Assembly: GCA_051867975.1 (NCBI GenBank)
Contig: JBJDZM010000011.1
Coordinates: 1 to 17,351, forward strand
DNA: 17,351 nt
Origin: SVTX01 sp051867975
GTDB lineage: Bacteria > Bacillota > Clostridia > Oscillospirales > CAG-272
Direction: 5' to 3'
In this document: in pieces, positions 7,686 through 14,851 of the stretch
Layout of the letters: each line of letters begins with the position of its first letter
Numbering within the stretch: position 1 is the first letter of the stretch
Notes under the pieces: generated by a model
Database searches by the model: none
Told to the model about the DNA's origin: nothing
What the model saw: the letters and a program-made list of their open reading frames with translations, nothing else
Program-made: the position numbers and the translations under genes

Positions 7686-7714
7686 ATGATATCATAAAAA
7701 GGACAGAATGTCAA
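7686..7714 (-). promoter_or_regulatory. Sigma-A promoter of the structured RNA
   Basis: On the minus strand a consensus -35 TTGACA (7709-7714) and -10 TATCAT (7686-7691) are separated by exactly 17 nt. The expected start is at about 7679, the first base of the terminal stem. Confidence 0.8.
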
Positions 7715-7847
7715 TAAAATCGACAAAACATTTTGAAAAAAATATCATACATATGCTCTGCATACAATTTTCACACATCTCACAAATATCAAATCATCAA
7801 ACTAAAAAAAATCATTAAATATGTGAGCTAAAATTTATATTTTATCC

Positions 7848-7876
7848 TTGAAAAGATTTTGTGAATATGATATAAT
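7848..7876 (+). promoter_or_regulatory. Sigma-A promoter of asd
   Basis: TTGAAA (7848-7853), a 17-nt spacer and a perfect TATAAT (7871-7876). The expected transcript start near 7883 leaves a leader of about 40 nt, too short for a lysine riboswitch or T-box. Confidence 0.8.
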
Positions 7877-7922
7877 TAATTATTATAGCATTTAGTCAAA
7901 TTCACGAAAAGAGGTATATATC

Positions 7923-8996
7923 ATGGCAAAGATGAAGGTCGGCGTTGTTGGCGCCACGGGTATGGTCGGTCAGAGGTTCCTGTCCATGCTCGCAGATCAC
8001 CCCTATTTTGAGGTAATTAAGCTTGCGGCATCAAAAAACAGTGCCGGCAAGACATACGAGGAAGCGCTGAGGGGCAGATGGAAACTTGCAAATCCCATGC
8101 CCGAAAAGTTCAAGGACATGGTCGTTATCGACGCGGAGAATGTTGACGAGATGAAGGAATGTCAGTTCGTTTTCTGCGCGGTCAACATGAAGAAGGACGA
8201 GATAAAGGCGCTTGAGGAAAAGTACGCGAAGGCTGAAATTCCCGTCGTTTCAAACAACTCGGCTCATCGCTGGACTCCCGACGTTCCCATGGTTGTTCCG
8301 GAGATAAACCCCGAGCATCTTGAGGTCATCAAGTCACAGAGAGAGCGACTCGGCACAAAGCGCGGCTTTATAGCCGTTAAGCCCAACTGCTCGATTCAGG
8401 CTTACGTTCCCGAGCTTACTCCCCTGCGCAAATACGGCATCAAAGAGGTCGTTGCGACGACATATCAAGCAATTTCGGGCGCGGGCAAGACCTTTAACGA
8501 GTGGCCCGAGATGATCGACAACATCATTCCCTTCATCGGCGGCGAGGAGGAAAAGAGCGAGCAGGAGCCTTTGCGCGTTTGGGGTAAGGTTGAAAACGGC
8601 GAAATCGTCAAGTCCGACGACGTCAAGATCACAACTCAGTGCATCCGCGTTCCCGTAACCGACGGTCACACCGCCGCAGTTTTCGTAAAATTCGAAAACA
8701 AGCCCACCAAGGAGCAGATCCTCGAAGATTGGAAAAACTTTAAGGGACTTCCCCAAGAGCTGGGACTTCCGAACGCTCCCGAGCAGTTCATTACCTATTT
8801 TGAAGAGGACAACCGCCCCCAGGCTCGCCTCGACCGAGATATCTACGGCGGCATGGGTGTCAGCGCAGGTCGTCTTCGTGAAGACTCGATCTTCGACTAC
8901 AAGTTCGTCGGTCTCGCCCACAACACCGTCCGCGGTGCGGCAGGCGGCGCGGTGCTTATCGCGGAGCTTCTTTACAGACTCGGATATTTTGATTGA
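7923..8996 (+). CDS. asd: Aspartate-semialdehyde dehydrogenase
   Basis: The enzyme reduces aspartyl phosphate to aspartate semialdehyde with NADPH, the branch point to lysine/diaminopimelate, threonine and methionine. The Rossmann motif GATGMVGQRF begins at about residue 10. The catalytic cysteine lies in KPNCSIQ (Cys156) and the active-site histidine in PVTDGHTAAV (His249). At 357 residues and with a GERLG-like VIKSQRERLGTKRGF insertion, it resembles the longer archaeal/fungal-type subgroup, which is also found in some Clostridia, rather than the short Gram-positive type. The start is set by GAGG at 7911-7914, eight nt before the ATG. The gene has its own promoter and stands alone, with no dapA or lysC next to it. 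Confidence 0.95.
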   Translation: MAKMKVGVVGATGMVGQRFLSMLADHPYFEVIKLAASKNSAGKTYEEALRGRWKLANPMPEKFKDMVVIDAENVDEMKECQFVFCAVNMKKDEIKALEEKYAKAEIPVVSNNSAHRWTPDVPMVVPEINPEHLEVIKSQRERLGTKRGFIAVKPNCSIQAYVPELTPLRKYGIKEVVATTYQAISGAGKTFNEWPEMIDNIIPFIGGEEEKSEQEPLRVWGKVENGEIVKSDDVKITTQCIRVPVTDGHTAAVFVKFENKPTKEQILEDWKNFKGLPQELGLPNAPEQFITYFEEDNRPQARLDRDIYGGMGVSAGRLREDSIFDYKFVGLAHNTVRGAAGGAVLIAELLYRLGYFD

Positions 8997-9025
8997 TTGG
9001 AATAGTTAGTTTGTGCTTTGGATTT

Positions 9026-9059
9026 GGGGAGAAACTTTTTGGAAAAAAGTTTTCTCCCC
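9026..9059 (+). terminator. Long hairpin after asd
   Basis: GGGGAGAAA (9026-9034) pairs with TTTCTCCCC (9051-9059), and after a bulged T a further CTTTTT/AAAAAG helix continues to a small GG-containing loop. It sits 30 nt past the asd stop. It lacks a terminal T run, so it may act as a terminator or be part of a dispersed repeat. Confidence 0.5.
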
Positions 9060-9134
9060 ATACCCCTCTTCAAAAACTTTCAAAATTTGGGGTCCTTATC
9101 GCGGTGACGTAGGATTTTCCCTTCGGAAAAATCC
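9026..9134 (+). repeat. Possible dispersed intergenic repeat element
   Basis: The long hairpin (9026-9059) is followed by CCCCTCTTCAAAAACTTT-like sequence (from 9064) and a second hairpin with a TTCG-containing loop (ggatttt at 9112-9118, aaaatcc at 9128-9134). Such palindrome-plus-tail blocks recur between genes in many Oscillospirales-like genomes. Only one copy is visible here, so repeat status rests on recollection. The rest of 8997-9250 shows no gene. Confidence 0.3.
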
Positions 9135-9250
9135 CTCACTGACGTTCTTGTATTGATGACGTGTTAAACCCAACCGATGAAGAACCACTTTTGCTCAAAA
9201 TATATCTAAGTTAAGTTGAGATTTTGCATAGAAATTAATTATTTAGAATT

Positions 9251-9294
9251 AAAGAAAATCCATCGCAAGTGTGATGTTGCGATGGATTTTCTTT
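9251..9294. terminator. Bidirectional terminator between asd and the CNNM gene
   Basis: A perfect 18-bp inverted repeat (9251-9268 with 9277-9294) has an 8-nt loop. The outer pairs are A/T-rich, so each strand ends in a T-rich run. It touches the stop codon of the minus-strand CNNM gene and lies in the convergent space after asd. Confidence 0.8.
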
Positions 9295-10763
9295 TATTCA
9301 ACTTTTTCGGGTTCGGGGACTTCGGAAACGGCTTCCTCTGCGTCACCTTCGTCCTTTTCATCCTTATCTTTATCCTTTTCTCGGCGGCTCTTCTTCTCTT
9401 CCTTGTCGTCCTCGTCCTCTTCCTCGTCCTCGTCGACAGGTCTTTCCTTGACCTTGACATAAGTTGATTCGATGTGGTGGTCAACTACCGATTCGACCTT
9501 AATTACAAGGTCATCGGTTTCAAGCTCAAGAGTCGTTCCGTCGTCGGGAATCTCTCCGAGAATTCCGAAAATATATCCGCCGAAGGTATCGCAATCCTCG
9601 GTATCAAATTTGATTCCGAATGCTTCCTCGACCTCGGTAAGCGAGGCGGAGCCGAGTACCTTCCACTCGCGAGTCTCTTCGTTTATGCACTCGATCTCCT
9701 TGACTACGACCTCATCCTTATCGTCCATATCACCGACGAGAAGCTCAAGTAGGTCATGGATAGTGATAACTCCGTTCGTTCCGCCGTATTCGTCAACGAC
9801 TATTGCAAAATAATTTCTCGTTTCCTTCATGTTGGTAAACAAAACGTCCGCCTTCATGTTTTCGGGAACGAAATAGGGTTTTTCGCTTGCGACTCTCATC
9901 GCCTCGCCGACGCTCTTGCACTCGGCGCGGAAGAATTTTTTGATATTGAGGACTCCGATTATATCATCGGCACTCTCTCCGCATATCGGGTAATAGCCGT
10001 GGCGCGAGGTCGTTATGACCTGCTTCCACTCGTCAAGCGAGTCGTCACGGTAGACCATCTTCACGTTTTTACGGTGAGTGCAGACCTCGGAAATGAGAAT
10101 GTCATCAAACTCAAAGATGTTCTGTATCATCTCGTTTTCCATGCTGTCGATCGCTCCGGCTTCGCTTGAAGAATCAAGCATAATGCGTATCTCTTCTTCG
10201 CTCGCCGCCTCTTCCTCTTCATGGGGATTTATTCCGCAAAGGCGAAGAATACCGTTAGTTGTCTTGGTGAGAATCCAGACAAACGGGGCGAATATTACCG
10301 CGAACACTCTGATAAGTCCGCATATCGCCAGCGAATAGCCCTCTGCGTTTCGGATGGCAATTTTTTTCGGGATAAGCTCTCCGAAAACTATGCTGAAGAA
10401 TGAGAGCAGGAGAGTTATGAGTACGACGAATACCTGCTCGGGAACGACTATTCCCGATGTCTTTATGTAGTAAAGCTCATTGAACCAGCCTGTAAGCGGT
10501 CCGGCAAAGCTGTCTGCCGCAAATGCGGAGCCTAAAAATCCTGCCAGAGTGATGGCGACCTGTATTGTCGAGAGAAATTTTGAGGAATCCGAGGTAAACT
10601 TTTCAAGGCGTTTTGCCTTCTTTTTGACCTTTTTCCCGCCCTCTTCGACCATTTTTTCAATTTTCGCCGAGTTTATTGATAGAAACGCCGTCTCGGCAGC
10701 GGCAAATATGGCGTTAAGCCCTATAAGAAATAACTGTAATAATATGGGAACTGCGTATTCCAT
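9294..10763 (-). CDS. CNNM/CorC (HlyC/CorC) family transporter with DUF21, CBS pair and C-terminal domain
   Basis: This 489-residue membrane protein belongs to the CNNM/CorB/MpfA group, linked to Mg2+ (and Co2+ or Na+) movement across the membrane; older annotations call it hemolysin. The order is a DUF21 membrane domain (about 1-190, with the QVAITLAGFLGSAFAADSF stretch), a CBS pair (about 205-340, ending VVDEYGGTNGVITIHDLLE), and a CorC_HlyC domain (about 350-435). The usual VMTPR motif at the first CBS domain reads VCTHR. Residues 440-489 form an unusual Asp/Glu/Lys-rich low-complexity tail (DEDEEEDEDDKEEKK, KDKDKDEKDE). The ATG has AGGAG 8 nt upstream. A leader of about 270 nt with two small ORFs precedes it, and the cation ATPase is divergent. 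Family assignment is strong; the ion is not determined by sequence alone. Confidence 0.92.
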   Translation of the reverse strand: MEYAVPILLQLFLIGLNAIFAAAETAFLSINSAKIEKMVEEGGKKVKKKAKRLEKFTSDSSKFLSTIQVAITLAGFLGSAFAADSFAGPLTGWFNELYYIKTSGIVVPEQVFVVLITLLLSFFSIVFGELIPKKIAIRNAEGYSLAICGLIRVFAVIFAPFVWILTKTTNGILRLCGINPHEEEEAASEEEIRIMLDSSSEAGAIDSMENEMIQNIFEFDDILISEVCTHRKNVKMVYRDDSLDEWKQVITTSRHGYYPICGESADDIIGVLNIKKFFRAECKSVGEAMRVASEKPYFVPENMKADVLFTNMKETRNYFAIVVDEYGGTNGVITIHDLLELLVGDMDDKDEVVVKEIECINEETREWKVLGSASLTEVEEAFGIKFDTEDCDTFGGYIFGILGEIPDDGTTLELETDDLVIKVESVVDHHIESTYVKVKERPVDEDEEEDEDDKEEKKSRREKDKDKDEKDEGDAEEAVSEVPEPEKVE

Positions 10764-10793
10764 GGTAACAACTCCTGATATATCGTGTGTAAT

Positions 10794-10823
10794 TCAAAAC
10801 ATTCGTGAAACGCAAAAAAGCAT
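10794..10823 (-). CDS. Possible 9-codon upstream ORF
   Basis: A short ATG frame (MLFCVSRMF, then TGA) lies 30 nt before the CNNM start and in the same frame. The strong AGGAGGAG at 10836-10843 has no other start codon near it, but the 12-nt spacing to this ATG is long. It may be a translated leader or a chance frame. Confidence 0.25.
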   Translation of the reverse strand: MLFCVSRMF

Positions 10824-10881
10824 AGCCTTAAAATTCTCCTCCTATCATTTCAGAGCAGAACTTCAGGGTATGCCGACGTAA

Positions 10882-10962
10882 TCACGAAATATAATGAAAC
10901 GCACGTACAACAGTTAAGGCATTACACATACAAGTAGTGTCCGTACTATCGCCGTCATCCAT
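10882..10962 (-). CDS. Candidate 26-residue leader peptide upstream of the CNNM gene
   Basis: Within the CNNM leader an ATG at 10962 follows AAGGAAGG (10972-10979) at 9 nt, an SD as good as those of the real genes nearby. The frame encodes MDDGDSTD, then TTCMCN with a CxC pair, then a hydrophobic/aromatic end (ALTVVRAFHYIS) and TGA. The stop-codon region TTCGTGA is complementary to TCACGAA 74 nt downstream, inside the second small ORF. I do not recognise the peptide. Its acidic start and two cysteines in a metal-transporter leader suggest a sensing peptide, but this is inference. Confidence 0.4.
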   Translation of the reverse strand: MDDGDSTDTTCMCNALTVVRAFHYIS

Positions 10963-11042
10963 TTTAAAATACCTTCCTTTATGATATAGTTGAGATACAT
11001 ACATCTCTTGTCGAGCCGCACCCGGGACCCGATATCACATGT

Positions 11043-11071
11043 ATCATACCATATAGATATGTCAAAGTCAA
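11043..11071 (-). promoter_or_regulatory. Sigma-A promoter of the CNNM gene
   Basis: The minus strand shows TTGACT (11066-11071), 17 nt, then TATGAT (11043-11048). The expected start near 11036 gives a leader of about 270 nt. The first 60 nt of it can fold (TGATAT/ATATCA outer pairs, GAGAT/ATCTC inner hairpin). Confidence 0.6.
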
Positions 11072-11161
11072 GGAAAGCGCCCCCTTATTAACACTTTATT
11101 TACACAATTTATAATAAAAATTATTTTTCAGGCACGTTATCAAAAATTTTTCCCAAATATC

Positions 11162-11190
11162 TTGACAATACGCCGTCAAAATGCTAAAAT
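11162..11190 (+). promoter_or_regulatory. Sigma-A promoter of the riboswitch-ATPase unit
   Basis: TTGACA (11162-11167), a 17-nt spacer and TAAAAT (11185-11190). The expected start at about 11197 falls right at the 5' edge of the Mn2+ riboswitch. With the CNNM promoter this forms a divergent control region. Confidence 0.8.
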
Positions 11191-11194
11191 ACAT

Positions 11195-11320
11195 GACGTA
11201 AGGGAGTAATCGACGTCGGAACATCTCCGACGTGGCAGAGTCAACATCATGGGCTTTGTGTCCTGGCTCTGTTTTAAACGGTGAGACTTATCTGTTTTGA
11301 CGACGGATAGGTCTTTTTTT
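11195..11320 (+). promoter_or_regulatory. yybP-ykoY manganese riboswitch
   Basis: The leader carries the hallmarks of the yybP-ykoY class: AGGGAGTAA near the 5' end (11201-11209), an 8-bp hairpin ACGTCGGA/TCCGACGT (11213-11220 with 11226-11233), AGTCAACAT (11239-11247) inside a second arm closed by CAGAG/CTCTG, then GTGAGACTT (11281-11289) running into a terminator. A short closing helix is possible (gtaag 11198-11202 with cttat 11287-11291). It overlaps the 5' arm of the terminator, so aptamer and terminator exclude each other. Known members bind Mn2+ and switch on exporters; here the target is a P-type ATPase, a known partner of this class. Confidence 0.85.
11284..11320 (+). terminator. Riboswitch-controlled terminator
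   Basis: AGACTTATC (11284-11292) pairs with GATAGGTCT (11306-11314), 9 bp with one G-U, followed by seven T. It lies about 100 nt before the ATPase start and is the expression platform of the riboswitch. Confidence 0.85.
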
Positions 11321-11422
11321 CTTAGGTGATAATAGTAATCGTGTCACTTTTCTTCAGGTGGCTGCAGGAAAGATCCCCAACAAAGCCCGACAAAAAACAC
11401 ATATATAAAAAGGAGACAAAAA

Positions 11423-14134
11423 ATGAAAGAGTATCTTTCGTCCTCTGCCGAGGTACTTGAGACTCAGGGTGTGACAGAAAACGGTCTATGCGAGACCGAG
11501 GCTGCCGCTCGTCTTGAGAAAAACGGCAAGAACAAGCTCGTTGAGGGCAAAAAAGAGTCCCTCGTCCGCCGCTTCTTTAAACAACTTGCCGAGCCGATGA
11601 CAATCATCCTTCTCGTCGCCGCGGCGGTAAGCGCAGGCGTTGAGATCTACGATGGTATCCAATCAGGTCACATGGGCTTCCCTTCCGACGTGGTCATCAT
11701 CCTTGCGGTCGTTCTCATCAACGCCATTCTCGGCGTGTTCCAGGAAAGCAAAGCCGAAAAGGCGATCGAGGCACTCCAGGAAATGTCCAAGGCGCAGTCG
11801 AAGGTCATTCGTGACGGCAAGCAGATAAGCATACCGAGTGAAGACCTCGTCGTCGGTGACATTATCGTGCTTGAAGCAGGCGACGCAGTCCCGGCAGACG
11901 CGAGAATCATCGAGTGCGCTTCAATGAAGATCGAAGAGGCGGCACTCACGGGCGAATCGGTCCCCGTAGACAAAAAGGTTGATGCGCTCACACCCGGCGA
12001 TAACGGCGACGTTGCGCTCGGTGACCGCAAAAATATGGTATTCATGGGTTCTACCGTCGTTTACGGACGCGGAAAAGCCGTTGTAGTCGCTACCGGTATG
12101 GACACTGAAATGGGTAAGATCGCCGACGCGCTGGCAAACGCGGAAGAGGGCAAGACTCCCCTTCAGATAAAACTCGCAGGTCTTTCCAAGGTGCTGACGT
12201 GGCTGGTTATCGGTATCTGCGTTGTGATTTTCGGCGTTCAAATAATCAGAGCTTACGTATCGACCGGAACAGTAGGGTTTGAGCCTATTCTCGACTCCTT
12301 CATGATAGCTATTTCTCTCGCGGTCGCGGCTATTCCCGAGGGACTTGCAACCGTCGTTACCATCGTCCTCTCAATAGGCGTGACCAATATGTCAAAGAGA
12401 AACGCGATAATCCGCAAGCTCACCGCAGTCGAAACGCTCGGTTGCACGCAGATAATCTGCTCCGATAAGACAGGTACGCTCACGCAGAACAAAATGACAG
12501 TCGTTGACCACTACGGCGACGACGAAAAGCTCCTCGCAAACGCAATGTCCCTCTGCTCCGACGCCGAGTTTGACACAGAGGCGAACACCGCGGTCGGTGA
12601 ACCTACCGAGGCGGCGCTCGTTAATTACGCGGAGACTCTCTCGCTCTCAAAAAATGAGCAGAAGAACATTTTTGTACGCATCGGCGAGGTTCCCTTCGAT
12701 TCGGGCAGAAAGATGATGTCAACGGTCCATAAGACCGAGGACGGAAGTCTCGTTCAGTTCACAAAAGGTGCGCCCGACGAGTTGCTCAAGCGTTGCACTA
12801 AGGCACTTGTCGGCGGCAGTGTCGTCGAGCTTACCGACAGTGTGCGCGCCGACATTCTTTCCGCAAACAAGGCAATGGCAGACAAGGCACTCCGTGTTCT
12901 GGCGGCGGCTAAAAAGGAGCTTAGCTCCGAGCCTTCGGAGTACACGAGCGATGCGCTTGAAACCGACCTCTGCTTTGTCGGACTTGTCGGCATGATCGAC
13001 CCCGTCCGTCCCGAGGTCAAGCCCGCTATCGACGAGTGCCGCTCTGCGGGAATCCGCCCCATAATGATAACGGGTGACCACAAGGACACCGCCGTGGCTA
13101 TTGCGATGCAACTCGGTATCATTACCGATTCCTCGCAGGCTATCACGGGAGCTGAGCTTGACGATATCTCGGACGAGGAATTTGAGACTGCGGTTGAAAA
13201 ATTCAGCGTATACGCTCGCGTTCAGCCCGAGCATAAGACAAGAATCGTCAACGCATGGCGCAAAAAAGGTATGGTAACCGCCATGACCGGCGACGGCGTA
13301 AACGACGCTCCGTCGATAAAGAACGCCGACATCGGTGTCGGCATGGGCATCACGGGTACAGACGTTACAAAGAACGTCGCCGACATGATACTCGCGGACG
13401 ACAACTTCGCAACCATCGTCTCGGCGGTCGGCGAGGGACGCAGAATTTACGACAATATCCGCAAGGCTATTCAGTTCCTGCTCGCCTCCAACCTCTCCGA
13501 GGTGCTGTCGATATTCTTCGCAACGCTGTTGGGCTTTACGATATTCCAGCCGGTTCACCTGCTCTGGATAAATCTCATCACAGACTGCTTCCCCGCTCTG
13601 GCACTCGGCATGGAAAAGCCCGAGGCAGACGTTATGAACCGCAAGCCCCGTGACTCTAAGGAAGGCATTTTTGCAGACGGTCTCGGTGTAGCGGTGTTCT
13701 ATCAGGGGCTTCTCGTCACGCTTATCACGCTTGCTTCTTATCTCATCGGTCGCTACGTATTGGTCGCTTCCGACCCCCACGCGGCGGGACTTGCGGGTGA
13801 CGCGCTTGCCGCATACGGCGCAAAGGTCGGCACAAGTATGGCGTTTTTGACGCTTTCGCTCTGTGAGATATGCCACGCCTTCAATATGCGTTCGCTCCAC
13901 GGCTCTATCTTCAAAATGAAGAGTCAGAACGTCTGGCTCTGGTGTGCGGGTGCGCTCTCGCTCCTGCTTACAACGGTGGTCATCGAAGTTCCCTTCCTTG
14001 CAAACGCATTTGAGCTGGCTCAGCTTGACCTGCCCGAATATGCCATCGCATTCGGTCTCGCGATCCTCATCATCCCCATAGTTGAAGTTGTCAAGATTTT
14101 CCACAGAATGGTTGACAGGAAGAAAAGCAGATAA
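11423..14134 (+). CDS. Cation-translocating P-type ATPase (Ca2+/Mn2+ type, P2)
   Basis: The 903-residue protein pumps cations using ATP through a phospho-aspartate. Motifs in order: actuator TGES (Glu178), membrane helix 4 AIPEGL (Pro305), phosphorylation site DKTGTLTQNK (Asp348), and hinge TGDGVNDAP (Asp624). Helices 5-6 carry NLSEVLSIFF and WINLITDCFPALALG, the pattern of SERCA/PMR1/PMCA-like pumps with metal-binding acidic and amide side chains. Ten membrane helices are expected. The start ATG has AGGAG at 11411-11415. Control by a Mn2+ riboswitch, as known for YoaB-type pumps, argues that Mn2+ export is a main role, with Ca2+ as the alternative. A strong terminator follows. The DNA is richer in G/C than the unknown pairs on either side. 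Confidence 0.93.
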   Translation: MKEYLSSSAEVLETQGVTENGLCETEAAARLEKNGKNKLVEGKKESLVRRFFKQLAEPMTIILLVAAAVSAGVEIYDGIQSGHMGFPSDVVIILAVVLINAILGVFQESKAEKAIEALQEMSKAQSKVIRDGKQISIPSEDLVVGDIIVLEAGDAVPADARIIECASMKIEEAALTGESVPVDKKVDALTPGDNGDVALGDRKNMVFMGSTVVYGRGKAVVVATGMDTEMGKIADALANAEEGKTPLQIKLAGLSKVLTWLVIGICVVIFGVQIIRAYVSTGTVGFEPILDSFMIAISLAVAAIPEGLATVVTIVLSIGVTNMSKRNAIIRKLTAVETLGCTQIICSDKTGTLTQNKMTVVDHYGDDEKLLANAMSLCSDAEFDTEANTAVGEPTEAALVNYAETLSLSKNEQKNIFVRIGEVPFDSGRKMMSTVHKTEDGSLVQFTKGAPDELLKRCTKALVGGSVVELTDSVRADILSANKAMADKALRVLAAAKKELSSEPSEYTSDALETDLCFVGLVGMIDPVRPEVKPAIDECRSAGIRPIMITGDHKDTAVAIAMQLGIITDSSQAITGAELDDISDEEFETAVEKFSVYARVQPEHKTRIVNAWRKKGMVTAMTGDGVNDAPSIKNADIGVGMGITGTDVTKNVADMILADDNFATIVSAVGEGRRIYDNIRKAIQFLLASNLSEVLSIFFATLLGFTIFQPVHLLWINLITDCFPALALGMEKPEADVMNRKPRDSKEGIFADGLGVAVFYQGLLVTLITLASYLIGRYVLVASDPHAAGLAGDALAAYGAKVGTSMAFLTLSLCEICHAFNMRSLHGSIFKMKSQNVWLWCAGALSLLLTTVVIEVPFLANAFELAQLDLPEYAIAFGLAILIIPIVEVVKIFHRMVDRKKSR

Positions 14135-14144
14135 TTAAAAAACA

Positions 14145-14184
14145 GGTGCAGATCGGACGAATTCCGGTCTGCACCAACTTTTTT
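14145..14184. terminator. Bidirectional terminator between convergent genes
   Basis: A 12-bp stem with one G-U (GGTGCAGATCGG at 14145-14156, CCGGTCTGCACC at 14164-14175) and a 7-nt loop is followed by T6 on the plus strand. On the minus strand it is followed by TG and six T. It serves both the ATPase gene and the convergent membrane protein gene. Confidence 0.9.
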
Positions 14185-14213
14185 AGGAGAGATATACACC
14201 TTTTAAGTTTTAT

Positions 14214-14753
14214 TTATGTAAATTCCTCCGCATCGAAGAAGCAAGCAAAAAACGGACAGACTTTCAGGTTCTCCCAGCGTTCCGCGTCGGTAATTTCCTC
14301 ATAAAATACAAGTATTTTAATGGGTAATTTTTGATGCTCTTTTTTGAGATTTTTGCGTTCTTTTTCGAGTATATCCTTCAAATATAAGCCGGCGTATTCG
14401 CCATCCGCTGCATCCGAATAGATCCATTCGCCGTCATTATCTTCGAATATTTCGGCGCTCTCGATCCAATCACAAAGCAATACGGTGCCGTCCTTCATAA
14501 AATACTCAAAATTCTCATTCTCAACATAGGAAATAGATAAATCATTCTTCTTTATGCGGTTATACGCCTTTACGACCGACCTTGACGTTATGAAGAACCG
14601 GTATTTCTCTTTTGTGTCCTTATAGTACGGCATTCGGTGATATCTGATTATATCAAACGGTACATACAAAAAATAACCAAGCGTCATCGGAATCAAAAGG
14701 ATAACGAAAAAGAACATAACGACGTATGTCAATATTTTTTCAAGAATTATCAT
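14214..14753 (-). CDS. Unrecognised small membrane-anchored protein
   Basis: I do not recognise this protein of 179 residues. It has one strong membrane segment near the N-terminus (about residues 6-32, ending in YFLYVPFDIIRYHRM). A polar cytosolic-looking domain of about 140 residues follows, mixed in strand and helix character, with a Lys/Glu-rich helix (LEKERKNLKKEHQK) near 130 and an aromatic C-terminus. The open frame reaches a TTG at 14789, but two adjacent ATGs at 14756 and 14753 lie beside AAGGAGG; the second has better spacing and is used. Its stop lies 30 nt past the bidirectional terminator shared with the ATPase gene. It is 98 nt downstream of the seven-helix protein gene, same strand, with no clear terminator between, so co-transcription is likely. 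Confidence 0.7.
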   Translation of the reverse strand: MIILEKILTYVVMFFFVILLIPMTLGYFLYVPFDIIRYHRMPYYKDTKEKYRFFITSRSVVKAYNRIKKNDLSISYVENENFEYFMKDGTVLLCDWIESAEIFEDNDGEWIYSDAADGEYAGLYLKDILEKERKNLKKEHQKLPIKILVFYEEITDAERWENLKVCPFFACFFDAEEFT

Positions 14754-14851
14754 CATTGCCCTCCTTTTCCGTTCCGCACGCCGCCGCAAGCATCACGCGT
14801 ATTGCCGCGCATTTTCCGTTCATATTTTTATTTTCTTCATCGATAAAAAAA

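Noticed and set aside
7740..7922. Lysine riboswitch or T-box ahead of asd
   Set aside because: The promoter at 7848-7876 leaves only about 40 nt of leader, and no conserved T-box or lysine-riboswitch bases are present.
12719..14104. 461-codon open frame on the minus strand
   Set aside because: It lies wholly antisense to the P-type ATPase, whose motifs are intact. The product is rich in Arg, Cys, Asp and Val without any domain, typical of a shadow frame in G/C-rich coding DNA.
14740..14823. 27-codon minus-strand ORF with an MLAAAC lipobox-like stretch, overlapping the start of the 179-residue gene
   Set aside because: It lacks a clear SD and the basic/hydrophobic pattern of a real signal peptide before the cysteine. 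Without relatives to compare it is indistinguishable from chance, although it could couple translation.
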